From Candidatus Phycosocius bacilliformis (GTDB lineage Bacteria; Pseudomonadota; Alphaproteobacteria; Caulobacterales; Aquidulcibacteraceae): a stretch of 64,000 nucleotides of DNA. The translations under genes and the position numbers were made by a program. Of the stretch, positions 46,759 through 56,007 are shown piece by piece. The stretch is taken from the NCBI RefSeq assembly GCF_003112735.1, contig NZ_BFBR01000001.1, forward strand, positions 1-64,000. The letters are read 5' to 3'. Within the stretch, counting starts at the first letter, position 1; each line of letters opens with the position of its first letter. The notes beneath the pieces were generated by a model. That model had not been told where the DNA came from and ran no database searches. It saw nothing but the letters and a program-made list of their open reading frames with translations.

Positions 46759-49023
46759 ATGTCCGCTGATGATCCCTTTGAAGCCATCAAGCAAACCTTC
46801 TTCCTTGAATGTGAGGAATTGCTGACAGACCTTGAAGCCAGTGTCACCGCACTGACTTTTGGCGATGGTGATGGGGAGACAATCAACGCGGCATTTCGGG
46901 CGATCCACTCGATCAAGGGTGGCGCGGGTGCCTTCGGCCTCGAAGACCTGGTGCGGTTTGCCCATGTGTTTGAAACTTTCATGGACGAATTGCGCTCAGG
47001 CCGCAAAGCCTGTGACGATACCGCCATTCGCGCCATGTTGCATGCCTCTGACGTGCTTGCCGATCATGTGAGTTTTGCCCGCGGCCTGATCCCGTCCATG
47101 GATGAGGAACGCTCTGCCACTGTTGCCAACGACTTGCGGGCGCTCATGAATGGGGCTGGTCCGGCCCCCCTGCCTGCCGCAGCGCCTGAACCCTCAGCCC
47201 CAGCTGGCACAACCGATGAGATCGAAGCCGCGTTTGGCTTCAAACCGGTGATGTTCAACCTCGATGCACTCCCCGAAGACGCGGCGATGGTGCCCGAGGG
47301 CTGGACGATCAGTTTCAAACCCCATGTCCGGCTTTATGAGACAGGCAATGAGCCTGCCTTGTTGTTGCGTGAACTCGCCCGCCTTGGCCCCTGCACTGTC
47401 ACCTTACATGCCGAGGCGCTTGCCCCCTTTGCCGATCTTCATGAGACGGCAGCCGGCTTAAGCTGGACGATTGAGCTCGATGCGCCGGTTGAGAAGACCG
47501 CCATCCAAGAGATTTTCGAATTTGTCGAAGATGAATGTGATCTGGTGATCGCGCCAAAGGGCGGCGCGTTGGATACGCCCGATGTCGGGGACGTCGATAT
47601 TGCGGCCTTATTGGCTGCGGCCACAGCACCAGCCAGTGACCCTGTGGTTCCAGCAGCAGCCGATGTCGATATTCAGGCTTTGCTGGCCGCGGCCCAAGCC
47701 CCATTGGTGCCACCAATCCAATCGGCTGGTGAGGCCCCAACAACAGCGCCCCAAACTCCAACAAAAGCGCCTGCTGCCACTGCCGCAGCTGCACCTGCCA
47801 CAAGCGCGGGAACCCAGGCCTCCATCCGGGTGGATCTTGATCGCATTGACAAGCTGATCAATGTGGTGGGCGAATTGGTAATCCAACAGGCCATGTTGGC
47901 CCAGAGCGTGGCTGAATGCGGCCTGACGGCTTCCTCCACCGTCAAAGTCGGGCTGGAAGACCTTGAACAACTCTCGCGCGAGATCCAAGACAGCGTCATG
48001 GCCATTCGCGCGCAACCGGTAAAGTCGGTGTTCCAGCGCATGCCGCGCCTGGTTCGCGAAGTTGCCGAAATGACCGGCAAGCAGGTACGTCTGGTCACCG
48101 AGGGCGAGGCGACCGAAGTCGACAAGACCGTGGTTGACCGCCTCGCCGAACCCATCACACACATGATCCGCAATGCGATCGACCACGGCCTGGAAGACAG
48201 CGAAGGCCGCGCCGCCGCGGGCAAGCCGAAGGAAGGCACAATCCGGTTGGCTGCCTTGCATCGATCTGGCCGTATTGTCATTGAAGTCAGCGATGACGGT
48301 CGGGGGATAAATCGTGAGCGGGTGCGCAAGATCGCGATTGACCGTGGATTGATCGCCGCAGACGCCAATCTGACCAATGAAGAAACCGACAATCTGATCT
48401 TCCTGCCGGGCTTTTCAACAGCCGATACCGTGTCGGATATTTCAGGTCGCGGGGTTGGTATGGATGTGGTGCGCCGGTCGATCCAGCAATTGGGTGGACG
48501 GATTTCTATTGCGTCGACGCCGGGCAAGGGCTCTGTTTTCACCATGAGCTTGCCGCTGACCTTGGCGGTGCTGGATGGCATGGTGGTGCGCGCGGGGGGC
48601 CAGACTCTGCTGTCGCCCCTTCCCTCGATCATCGAAAGCTTCACCCCGCGCGAGGGGGACCTCCACCGCATTGGCGCGCGCGACTGGGTGATCCGCTTCC
48701 GCGATCGCTTCCTGCCCCTGATCGACACCGCCAAAGTCCTGGGCTTTTCACCACCTGACCGCGGCGAGATCAATGGCAAGGACGGTATTGCTATCGTGGT
48801 TGAAAACGAAGGTGGCTCGCAAGTGGCCCTGTGGGTTGATGACATCCAAGGCCAACGGCAGGTGGTGATCAAGAGCCTTGAGACCAATTACCGCAAAGTC
48901 GAGGGCATTTCGGCGGCCACGATCTTGGGAGATGGCCGGGTCGCCCTCATTCTCGACATAGATGCACTGGTGGTGCTTGGCCGCCAGCAAGCCAATCACG
49001 CCGACTTCAAGATAGCGAGCTAG
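46759..49023 (+). CDS. cheA: Chemotaxis histidine kinase CheA
   Basis: A 754-residue kinase. Seen: P1 (Hpt) with H50 in IHSIKGGAGAFG, a P2-like middle part with two repeated DVDIxALLAAAxAP blocks, a Pro/Ala/Thr-rich linker, P3 dimerisation, P4 ATPase with the N-box HMIRNAIDHGLE, the G1 DDGRGINRERV and G2 DISGRGVGMDVVRRSI, and a C-terminal P5/CheW-like domain. Length is ordinary for CheA. cheW follows four bases on. Confidence 0.97.
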   Translation: MSADDPFEAIKQTFFLECEELLTDLEASVTALTFGDGDGETINAAFRAIHSIKGGAGAFGLEDLVRFAHVFETFMDELRSGRKACDDTAIRAMLHASDVLADHVSFARGLIPSMDEERSATVANDLRALMNGAGPAPLPAAAPEPSAPAGTTDEIEAAFGFKPVMFNLDALPEDAAMVPEGWTISFKPHVRLYETGNEPALLLRELARLGPCTVTLHAEALAPFADLHETAAGLSWTIELDAPVEKTAIQEIFEFVEDECDLVIAPKGGALDTPDVGDVDIAALLAAATAPASDPVVPAAADVDIQALLAAAQAPLVPPIQSAGEAPTTAPQTPTKAPAATAAAAPATSAGTQASIRVDLDRIDKLINVVGELVIQQAMLAQSVAECGLTASSTVKVGLEDLEQLSREIQDSVMAIRAQPVKSVFQRMPRLVREVAEMTGKQVRLVTEGEATEVDKTVVDRLAEPITHMIRNAIDHGLEDSEGRAAAGKPKEGTIRLAALHRSGRIVIEVSDDGRGINRERVRKIAIDRGLIAADANLTNEETDNLIFLPGFSTADTVSDISGRGVGMDVVRRSIQQLGGRISIASTPGKGSVFTMSLPLTLAVLDGMVVRAGGQTLLSPLPSIIESFTPREGDLHRIGARDWVIRFRDRFLPLIDTAKVLGFSPPDRGEINGKDGIAIVVENEGGSQVALWVDDIQGQRQVVIKSLETNYRKVEGISAATILGDGRVALILDIDALVVLGRQQANHADFKIAS

Positions 49024-49027
49024 TGCC

Positions 49028-49495
49028 ATGACAGATCAGCACACCAATCCCGAGATTGCTCAGCAGGAATTGATGGCCTTCATGGCGGGCGGGCAGGAAT
49101 TCTGCATCGATATCATGGCCATTCGCGAAATCCGTGGCTGGACCGCGGCAACCCCACTGCCCAAGACACCGGGCTATATGATGGGCGTGATCAATCTGCG
49201 CGGCACCATCTTGCCGATCCTCGATCTGTCAGCCCGGCTCGGGCTGGGCGCGTGTGAACCCAGTGGCCGCAATGTCATTATGGTGGTGCAGATCGGATCG
49301 CGCGCCGTTGGCCTGCTGGTTGATGCGGTCAGTGAAATCATCATGGTCAAGGCCGGCGATATTCAGCCTGCGCCGTCGGTGGCGATGGATGAAATGAAGG
49401 CTTTGATCATCGGCATCATTCCGGTTGGCGACCGCCTTCTGAGCCTGCTCGACGTCAATTTAGTCTTACCCGAACTTGAAGCTGAAGTCGCATGA
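49028..49495 (+). CDS. cheW: Chemotaxis adaptor CheW
   Basis: A 155-residue SH3-like adaptor linking receptors to CheA. Seen: ELMAFMAGGQEFCIDIMAIREIRGW, LPKTPGYMMGVINLRGTILPILDLSARLG and VVQIGSRAVGLLVDAVSEII, all conserved. It overlaps cheR by four bases. Confidence 0.96.
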   Translation: MTDQHTNPEIAQQELMAFMAGGQEFCIDIMAIREIRGWTAATPLPKTPGYMMGVINLRGTILPILDLSARLGLGACEPSGRNVIMVVQIGSRAVGLLVDAVSEIIMVKAGDIQPAPSVAMDEMKALIIGIIPVGDRLLSLLDVNLVLPELEAEVA

Positions 49496-50355
49496 GGGCT
49501 GCCCAGCACACCAGGGAGAGTCTCGTCAGCGGTGACTATGTCATGACCGCTGACGACTTTGCCCAGATCGCCGGAACCTTGAAAGAGATGTCGGGCATTG
49601 TGCTGAGCGACGGCAAAGTCGCGCTGGCCTATTCACGGCTGGCTAAACGTCTGCGCCTATTGGGTCTTGCAAGTTTCCGCGATTACTGCGCCCTCATCGA
49701 CAGCCCTGAGGGTAGCGATGAATTGCAAGCCATGCTGGCGGCCTTGACCACCAATGTCACCCGCTTTTTCCGCGAGCCACACCATTTCGATACCCTCCAT
49801 GAGATTACCACCCGCGAATTAGCGCCCAAGGCGCGTGCCGGTGATCGTGTGCGGCTGTGGTCTGCTGCCTGCTCAAATGGGCAGGAACCCTATTCCATGG
49901 CGATAAGCCTGCTGTCTGCATTGCCTGATGCCGCCTCTCATGATGTGCGACTGCTGGCGACGGACATCGACCCCCACATGGTGGAAGAAGCCCGCGCGGG
50001 AATTTATCGGAACGAGCTTCTCAATCCCGTCCCGGCCCAAGCGCGTCAGCAATTTTTCCAGCGCTTTGATGACGATCATCTGACGGCGCGCACAAGTCTG
50101 CGCGAGCTCATTCGCTTCAATGTGCTCAATCTGATCGGTGCATGGCCGATGAAGCACAAATTCGACGTTATCTTTTGCCGCAATGTGGTGATCTATTTCG
50201 ATGAGGCGACCCAGGAGCGGATCTGGGCGCGCTTTGCCCATATGCTGCAGCCGGGCGGCTATCTGATGATTGGTCACTCTGAACGGGTGAGTGGACCTGC
50301 CGAACGCCATTTCGACACCATCGGCCTGACCACGTATCAACGGAGGGCGGCATGA
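49492..50355 (+). CDS. cheR: Chemotaxis protein methyltransferase CheR
   Basis: A 287-residue SAM-dependent enzyme that methylates receptor glutamates. Seen: an N-terminal helical domain, [14 protein letters not shown], the SAM loop [38 protein letters not shown], and the closing [22 protein letters not shown] with [12 protein letters not shown]. Its start overlaps the cheW stop and its own stop overlaps cheB (ATGA junctions). Confidence 0.96.
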   Translation: MRAAQHTRESLVSGDYVMTADDFAQIAGTLKEMSGIVLSDGKVALAYSRLAKRLRLLGLASFRDYCALIDSPEGSDELQAMLAALTTNVTRFFREPHHFDTLHEITTRELAPKARAGDRVRLWSAACSNGQEPYSMAISLLSALPDAASHDVRLLATDIDPHMVEEARAGIYRNELLNPVPAQARQQFFQRFDDDHLTARTSLRELIRFNVLNLIGAWPMKHKFDVIFCRNVVIYFDEATQERIWARFAHMLQPGGYLMIGHSERVSGPAERHFDTIGLTTYQRRAA

Positions 50356-51383
50356 GCATTCGTGTTCTCGTGGTTGATGATTCAGCGACCATGCGGCAAC
50401 TGATCTCGGCTGTCCTCAATGCCGACCCCGAGATTGAGGTGGTGGGGGCCGCAGAAGAGCCGCATGAAGCCCGCGCGATGATCAAGGCACTGACACCTGA
50501 TGTCATCACCCTTGATGTCGAAATGCCCAATATGAACGGGCTGGAATTTCTTGAGAAAATCATGCGCCTGCGGCCTATGCCGGTGGTGATGGTCTCGACC
50601 CTGACCCAAGCGGGTACCGATGTCGCACTGGCGGCTTTAGAGCTTGGTGCGGTGGATGTGGTTGGTAAACCATCAGGGGCGATCAATCCCGCCCACGGCT
50701 TCCCCGATCTGGTCAGTAAGGTAAAGGCAGCTGCCCAAGCCAAAGTCAGAACGGTAATGCAGCGCGAAGCCGCACCAAGCCAAACCTCCTTCCGCGCCAG
50801 CCAGGGCCATATCATCGCCATCGGCTCGTCGACGGGTGGGGTCGAAGCCCTATTGTCCATCGTCCCCTTGCTGCCGGTGACGTGCCCGCCCGTGGTGATC
50901 ACCCAGCACATGCCGGCAGGCTTTACCGAGAAGTTCGCCGCGCGTCTGAACAAGGCTTCCGCCATTGAGGTGAAGGAGGCAGAGGATGGCGATACGCTTC
51001 AGCCGGGCCACGCCTATCTGGCACCAGGGAGCCACTTCCACCTCGAAGTCGCCAATTCAGTGGTGCCGCGCTGCCGACTGGTGGAGGGAGATTTGATCAA
51101 TGGGCATCGGCCCTCGGTTGACGCCCTGTTCCTGTCAATCGCCAAGCTCAATCGCCCCAGCACCGGGGTCATCCTGACCGGCATGGGACGTGACGGAGCC
51201 GAAGGCCTGTTGGCCATGCGTCGTGCCGGATCTGCCACTCTAGGCCAGGATGAGGCCAGTTCCGTTGTTTATGGCATGCCGAAAGCTGCCCATGAGATCG
51301 GCGCGGTGGCGCTTCAGCTTCCGCTGCGCCGCATCGCCGAAGCCATTCTTGAAACCTGTTCCATTGTCAGAAGTCCTGTCTAG
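50352..51383 (+). CDS. cheB: Chemotaxis methylesterase CheB
   Basis: A 343-residue two-domain protein: receiver (acid pair VVDDSATM, phosphorylated D55 in [13 protein letters not shown]) and C-terminal methylesterase/deamidase ([18 protein letters not shown] with the Ser nucleophile, [18 protein letters not shown] and [17 protein letters not shown] with the His/Asp of the triad). It demethylates receptors during adaptation. It overlaps cheR by four bases. Confidence 0.97.
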   Translation: MSIRVLVVDDSATMRQLISAVLNADPEIEVVGAAEEPHEARAMIKALTPDVITLDVEMPNMNGLEFLEKIMRLRPMPVVMVSTLTQAGTDVALAALELGAVDVVGKPSGAINPAHGFPDLVSKVKAAAQAKVRTVMQREAAPSQTSFRASQGHIIAIGSSTGGVEALLSIVPLLPVTCPPVVITQHMPAGFTEKFAARLNKASAIEVKEAEDGDTLQPGHAYLAPGSHFHLEVANSVVPRCRLVEGDLINGHRPSVDALFLSIAKLNRPSTGVILTGMGRDGAEGLLAMRRAGSATLGQDEASSVVYGMPKAAHEIGAVALQLPLRRIAEAILETCSIVRSPV

Positions 51384-51393
51384 GGAGCCCGTC

Positions 51394-51783
51394 ATGCCAG
51401 CCGCCAGTGCCTTGAACGTCCTGATTGTCGATGACCAGCAATCCATGCGGATTTTGGTTAAAACCTGCCTGAATCAAATTGGGGTGAAGGATATCCGCGA
51501 GGCCGCCGATGGTGAGGCCGGTCTGCGTGAATTGATCACCAAGCCTGCCCATTTGGTGATCTCGGACTTCAATATGCCCAAGATTGACGGCTTGGCATTC
51601 TTGCGGGCGATCCGGGCTCATCCACCTGTGGCCAACACAGCCTTCATTATGCTGACAGGTCGGGCGGACGCAGATCTGGTGCAGCGGGCTGTCCAATTTG
51701 GCGTCAACAATTTTCTGGTGAAGCCTTTCACCACCGCTCAGCTCAAAGCCAAGCTTGAAAGTGTGTTTGGAAAGCTGACATGA
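51394..51783 (+). CDS. cheY: CheY-like response regulator (CheYII)
   Basis: A 129-residue single receiver domain. Seen: LIVDDQQSMRILVK, phosphorylated D58 in LVISDFNMPKIDGLAF, Thr in IMLTGRAD and Lys in LVKPFTTAQL. It resembles motor-binding CheY closely, while the operon also has CheYI. ATG 51394 has an AGGGAG site before it. It overlaps cheD by four bases. Confidence 0.95.
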   Translation: MPAASALNVLIVDDQQSMRILVKTCLNQIGVKDIREAADGEAGLRELITKPAHLVISDFNMPKIDGLAFLRAIRAHPPVANTAFIMLTGRADADLVQRAVQFGVNNFLVKPFTTAQLKAKLESVFGKLT

Positions 51784-52322
51784 ACCCAAACTCGGAAACT
51801 GCCAGATTTGCCAAGCGCATCCATGTCAACCAGGGCGAGCATGAAGCCAGTGGTGACCCAGGGGTGTGTCTGACGGCAATTCTCGGGAGTTGCGTGGCCA
51901 TCTGCCTGCATGATCGGGCAGCCAAAGTGGGGGGAATGAACCATTTCCTGCTGCCAGAAAGCCCCGATGCCATCCACGACGCGCATGGCCGCTATGGCGC
52001 TTATCTTGCCGAACTTCTGATCAATGATCTGATGCGTTTGGGCGCGGTGAAATCACGCCTGGAGGCCAAGGTGTTTGGCGGAGGCAAGATGTTCCAAGGC
52101 CTGCGCGATGTGGGGGCCACGAATGCCGCCTTTGCCCAGCGCTTTCTTGAGGCTGAAGGCATTCCCATCCTCGGCGGCAGCACCGAGGGCACCAATGCCC
52201 GCCGGGTTGAGTTCTGGCCTGCAACCGGGAGAGCCTTTCAGAAGTTTGTCAGCCAGATTGATCCAATGCCGGCACCGCCACCGGTCCGGGAGACGTCGGT
52301 TGGGGATGTGGAGCTGTTCTGA
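51780..52322 (+). CDS. cheD: Chemoreceptor glutamine deamidase CheD
   Basis: A 180-residue enzyme that converts receptor Gln to Glu. Seen: the catalytic Cys C38 in LTAILGSCVAICLHD, the His H55 in GGMNHFLLPE, and the FGGGKMFQGLRDVGATNAAF segment that binds phosphorylated CheC-type partners. It overlaps the CheYII gene and its stop TGA overlaps the next ATG (TGATG). Confidence 0.95.
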   Translation: MNPNSETARFAKRIHVNQGEHEASGDPGVCLTAILGSCVAICLHDRAAKVGGMNHFLLPESPDAIHDAHGRYGAYLAELLINDLMRLGAVKSRLEAKVFGGGKMFQGLRDVGATNAAFAQRFLEAEGIPILGGSTEGTNARRVEFWPATGRAFQKFVSQIDPMPAPPPVRETSVGDVELF

Positions 52323-52651
52323 TGGCTGAGATACCCGATGCATTGCTGGCAAGGTTGGCGTCCGAGCTCGACAATGTTCGCCAAGGCACCGCTGGGCTTG
52401 AAGGTTTGGTAAGCGCCGGAGCCACGACAACCGGCACCTCCGGGGTCATGGCGGCACAGACCCTCGACCAGATTCTTCAAACCCTCGACAGTCTATCGCG
52501 CTTGTTGACTCAATTGTCGCACGGTGGTGCGGTTCAAGATGCACTGACCAGTCTGCCTCTCGCGCATTTGGCTGAGCGCCTTGGTCAACAAGGCTTCGGA
52601 TCACCCGGTCTGAACGTCCTGCCCCGCCCGTCCGATCCAGAGTTATTTTAA
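52322..52651 (+). CDS. cheU: Small protein of the chemotaxis operon (cheU position)
   Basis: A 109-residue protein without a recognised domain. Seen: helical N-terminus (IPDALLARLASELDNVRQGTAGLEGLV), a Ala/Thr/Ser-rich stretch, a second helix (LDQILQTLDSLSRLLTQLSH) and a Pro-rich end. It occupies the place of cheU in the Caulobacter che operon, also a small protein of unsettled role. Symbol given by synteny only. Its start overlaps the cheD stop by one base. Confidence 0.65.
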   Translation: MAEIPDALLARLASELDNVRQGTAGLEGLVSAGATTTGTSGVMAAQTLDQILQTLDSLSRLLTQLSHGGAVQDALTSLPLAHLAERLGQQGFGSPGLNVLPRPSDPELF

Positions 52652-52664
52652 GAGGAGCGATGGT

Positions 52665-53264
52665 GTGACCGGTAATTCCTCAAGCCCTCCCAAGACTGGC
52701 CTCAACGCCCTGTTGATAACCGACGGGGCCCATACAATGGACATGCTGGCTGCCGTCACTTCCGGCTTCGGCCTGGCCGCACGCTTTAAGGCCCGGACCC
52801 TGCAGGAGGCATTCGAACTGCACAAGACCAAGTCGATTGACTTAATCATTCTGGACTGTTCGACCGCCGAATTCGATGGGGTTGAGATCACCAGACGTTT
52901 CCGAATGGAGTTTGAAGGCGACAAATGCGAGACACCGATCCTTGCGATTGCTGGCCATGCCAGTGAGGTTCAAATTGGGCTTTATCGCGATGCGGGTGCC
53001 AGTTTCGTGGTCGCAAAGCCGGTCGCGCCGGGGATCTTATTGAAGCGCATCTTGTGGCTATCCAAAGATACACGCGCCTTGGTTGATACCCCCACCTATC
53101 GTGGGCCAGATCGCCGGGTCCGCGCGACGGGCCTACCGGCCGGGGTTGAGACTGGGCGTCGATCCACTGACCTCGACGACAAAGTAAGTGATATAGCCGG
53201 CCAGCAACTTGATCAAAGCAAGATTGACGGCATGTTCAAGCCAATACGGGTTGCGATTTCATGA
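52665..53264 (+). CDS. cheY: Divergent receiver-domain protein (CheYIII position)
   Basis: A 199-residue protein: receiver domain (~12-130) plus a C-terminal ~70-residue tail. Seen: LLITDGAHTM, where only one of the usual acid pair is present; D64 in IILDCSTAEFDG as phosphorylation candidate; the Lys in VVAKPVAP; and Ala in LAIAGHAS where most receivers have Thr/Ser. The tail has TYRGPDRRVRATGLP and a coil-like end, reminiscent of stand-alone signalling proteins. Start GTG 52665 lies seven bases after AAGAGGAG. It overlaps the last operon gene by four bases. Confidence 0.75.
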   Translation: MTGNSSSPPKTGLNALLITDGAHTMDMLAAVTSGFGLAARFKARTLQEAFELHKTKSIDLIILDCSTAEFDGVEITRRFRMEFEGDKCETPILAIAGHASEVQIGLYRDAGASFVVAKPVAPGILLKRILWLSKDTRALVDTPTYRGPDRRVRATGLPAGVETGRRSTDLDDKVSDIAGQQLDQSKIDGMFKPIRVAIS

Positions 53265-53701
53265 CAACGAAACCGAACAATAACTCCCTCAAGCGCAAGT
53301 TGAGCAAGCTGGGTAAGTTGCCAGTCGATGAGATGGCCGGACGCAGCGAGCTGACCATGTTGGGAATGCGCGACCAGTTTGAAGACGTCATGCACGACCA
53401 AATAGACGCGTTGGCAATCTTGCTGAAAGCCCGTGACCCTGACCGTATTCAGGAGATTTACGAGGTCTCCTCACAGATCATTTCAAGCTCGAGCTTCATC
53501 CAGGCGGACATGGTCTGCCAGGCCGCTCAATCCATGTGTCAAGTTCATGAGATCATGTGCAGCGGCAAATGGGACTGGGATGCCGCCTTGGTACATGGCA
53601 AGACACTGCAGTTGTTGGCAAGCCTCGGCCGGCACGAGGTAGACACAGGTCAGAAGCTGCTCGACGGGCTCGCCGCATTGGTGCAGGCCAAGCGGGCATA
53701 A
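53261..53701 (+). CDS. cheE: Alpha-helical protein ending the chemotaxis operon (cheE position)
   Basis: A 146-residue all-helical protein. Seen: basic start (NSLKRKLSKLGKL), then long amphipathic helices (MRDQFEDVMHDQIDALAILLKARD, IQEIYEVSSQIISSSSFIQADMVCQAAQSMCQVHEIM). No catalytic motif is visible. It is in the place of Caulobacter cheE and probably coupled to CheYIII, whose stop its ATG overlaps. A phosphotransfer-like or phosphatase-like partner role is conceivable, but no active His or Asp is clear. Confidence 0.65.
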   Translation: MTTKPNNNSLKRKLSKLGKLPVDEMAGRSELTMLGMRDQFEDVMHDQIDALAILLKARDPDRIQEIYEVSSQIISSSSFIQADMVCQAAQSMCQVHEIMCSGKWDWDAALVHGKTLQLLASLGRHEVDTGQKLLDGLAALVQAKRA

Positions 53702-53801
53702 GAAAGCAAGGCCGCTTGTCGCATTAATTGGGCCGGTGCTCGGTCCACATGAATCGAGCACAGACCCTCAACGCCAGACGATTTGTTTGTTGAGTAAACC
53801 A

Positions 53802-53826
53802 GGGCCTGATGGGTTGCATCAGGCCC
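53802..53826. terminator. Terminator between che operon and the second MCP gene
   Basis: Perfect 10-bp stem (gggcctgatg 53802-53811 with catcaggccc 53817-53826), five-base loop gggtt-like, followed by gttta on the plus strand and tggttta on the minus strand. It lies between convergent genes. Confidence 0.75.
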
Positions 53827-53836
53827 GTTTAGTCCC

Positions 53837-55516
53837 TTAAGCCGCGCGCAGCATGGACAAGAAGTTGGCGACATCATCCTGCAGCTTTGTCGCATGACGT
53901 TGCAATTCAGCCGCAGCTTGATACGTGTCACCAGCGGCAGAGCGCGTGGTGTCAGTGCCACCCGAGAGTGCCGTGATTGAGTGCGACACGATGTCGGAGC
54001 CCACCGCCACTTGGCTGGTGGTATTGCGGATCTCATCAATCGCCTCGGTTTGAGCCTCAACAGATTGGGAAATCAACGTGGACATGACGGCCACATTGCC
54101 AATCGTCTTGGCGACAACTTCAATGGCCGCAGCCGCCCCAGAGGTCGCATTCTGGATACCTGAGATCTGTGCGGCAATCTCGTCGGTTGCTCGCGAGGTT
54201 TGCTCGGCCAAAGACTTGACCTCTGACGCAACCACCGCAAAGCCTTTACCCGCAGCCCCAGCCCGCGCTGCCTCAATGGTGGCATTGAGTGCGAGAAGAT
54301 TGGTTTGATTGGCGATGTCATTGATCAATTGAATGACCTCGCCAATGCGCTGAGCGGCATCGCGCAATTGCGATACCGACTCGGTAGTCGAGATCGCCTG
54401 GCTTTGCGCCTCCTGTGCCACATTCTGCGCTTCCATGACCTGCTCCGAGATCAATTGCGCATTTGTTGACAATTCTTCAGCCGCCTGCGCGGCGCGCTGA
54501 ATGTTTTGGGCGCTGTCATAGGTGGTCTTGGTGACCGAGCTTGTGTGCTCGGCATTTGCATTGGCTGTTGTGGTCAGAGTTGACGCTGATTGCTGCAATT
54601 GGCTGGCAGCTGCGACCACCAATTGGATCATTTCGGCCACCGATGCTTCGAAGGTCTCCGCGACCTGGTGCAAGGATTGCTGGCGTTCGTGCTCGGCACG
54701 CTTTGCATCAGCCTGCCGCTTTTCTTCAGACTCCCGCGCACGGCCTGCCACCTTGCGATAATCATTAATCGCATCGAGGATGCGGCCGACTGAATCTTGG
54801 GTCCGTGAGATCAGGGTCCCGCTGAGGTCGCCTTGTCCAATCCGATCCATCGCTTCAGCGGCTTCAGTCAGGGGCCGTTCAATTGTTCGCAACACAAAGA
54901 GACTCAAGACCACCAGAGCGCCGATTGAGCCCAGCGCCACCAATCCCAAGAGCATCAGCTGAAAGCTGAGTTCTGCTTTGGCAGCAGAATCAAGGGCCGT
55001 CACATTCTTTTCAATCTCGTCGCTGACCTGACCATTGGATTCTTCAAGTTTCTCAAAGGCTGCCGTAAAGGCTCCCATTTTTTGCTGGGCAGCGTCGGGA
55101 TCCTGTGTTGCCAGTGCACTCACCGTGCCGGCCATCGAGATATAGGCTTCGAGGTCAGGCTTGGCGTTTTTGACCAAGCTGTGCACGCTTTCTGGGACGT
55201 TCAACTTCTCGATATCAGCCATCGCCTGACGAAAAGTATCGCCGTGCTCAGTCACATTGGTCTTGATGTCTGCGGCCGTACCTTCGGCAAGCCCGCGACC
55301 GATCAAGGACGCCTGCAACACGTCGGAGTTTAACGCGTCATGCATCATGTCTGCTTCAGCAAAGATGCGTCCGGCGACACCGATCTGTTGGACTTGGTCC
55401 TGCGCCGCCTTGAACTTTTCAAGCGAAAAGAAAGATGCCGCTGAAACCGCCGCAATACACAAGCCGGCTCCGGCGATCATGATGGAGAATTTAGTCCTCA
55501 GGGTCAGATGATCCAC
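53837..55516 (-). CDS. Methyl-accepting chemotaxis protein
   Basis: A 559-residue receptor. Seen: TM1 near 8-30, a periplasmic helical sensor with many conserved Gln/Ala heptads (~35-180), TM2 ([20 protein letters not shown]), HAMP ([24 protein letters not shown]) and the signalling tip [23 protein letters not shown] around residues 395-420. There is no C-terminal NWETF-type tail. Start GTG 55516 is preceded by GAGGGTGG. It converges on the che operon and has its own promoter in the AT-rich region upstream. Confidence 0.95.
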   Translation of the reverse strand: MDHLTLRTKFSIMIAGAGLCIAAVSAASFFSLEKFKAAQDQVQQIGVAGRIFAEADMMHDALNSDVLQASLIGRGLAEGTAADIKTNVTEHGDTFRQAMADIEKLNVPESVHSLVKNAKPDLEAYISMAGTVSALATQDPDAAQQKMGAFTAAFEKLEESNGQVSDEIEKNVTALDSAAKAELSFQLMLLGLVALGSIGALVVLSLFVLRTIERPLTEAAEAMDRIGQGDLSGTLISRTQDSVGRILDAINDYRKVAGRARESEEKRQADAKRAEHERQQSLHQVAETFEASVAEMIQLVVAAASQLQQSASTLTTTANANAEHTSSVTKTTYDSAQNIQRAAQAAEELSTNAQLISEQVMEAQNVAQEAQSQAISTTESVSQLRDAAQRIGEVIQLINDIANQTNLLALNATIEAARAGAAGKGFAVVASEVKSLAEQTSRATDEIAAQISGIQNATSGAAAAIEVVAKTIGNVAVMSTLISQSVEAQTEAIDEIRNTTSQVAVGSDIVSHSITALSGGTDTTRSAAGDTYQAAAELQRHATKLQDDVANFLSMLRAA

Positions 55517-56007
55517 GTTTCCACCCTCATTGTTGAACTCACCTATTCACAAAAATGTGTTAATGCTTATTGAAAATCGGATATAATCCGCACACAAACT
55601 ACATAAATGCATTTATAATACCATTTATTCGTCTGTAGTTGCATAAGTTTTGATCAAAATGGCGATTAAGCGATTACCTGATTAGACTATGTTTTTTGCT
55701 TCATGAGGCGATGCGACATCGGCTAATACGGTTAATGACTTTTCGAGGAGACAAAAGGCGACCTCGTAAACGTCTGCAGCCTTCTGTTTCACGGCTTATC
55801 ATAATGAAAAATTGGAACAAACGACGTGAATCTGAATTTCTCGAACGACGAGTCCCACGTTGAAAAGCAGTTCCGCTACACTAGAAATACTTGGCAGTAA
55901 TTACTTTGTTTTATTTGAATTATCAAATTGTTTACTATTTCTGATTTCGAAAAATTCATAATTTGGCGGTATTTCGGGCACAGTAATTGTGTGTCGAGTA
56001 ACTTGTA
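55517..56007. other. AT-rich divergent region between MCP and TadG-like genes
   Basis: 491 bases, AT-rich with several ttt/aaa runs and words such as ggatataatcc near 55578-55589. It should hold the promoters of both flanking genes. No open frame with coding character, no RNA gene and no repeat was found. Confidence 0.4.

Noticed and set aside
47673-48887. 404-codon minus-strand frame opposite cheA
   Set aside because: Rich in Ser, Arg and Thr as expected from antisense of cheA; no ribosome site or recognised motif.
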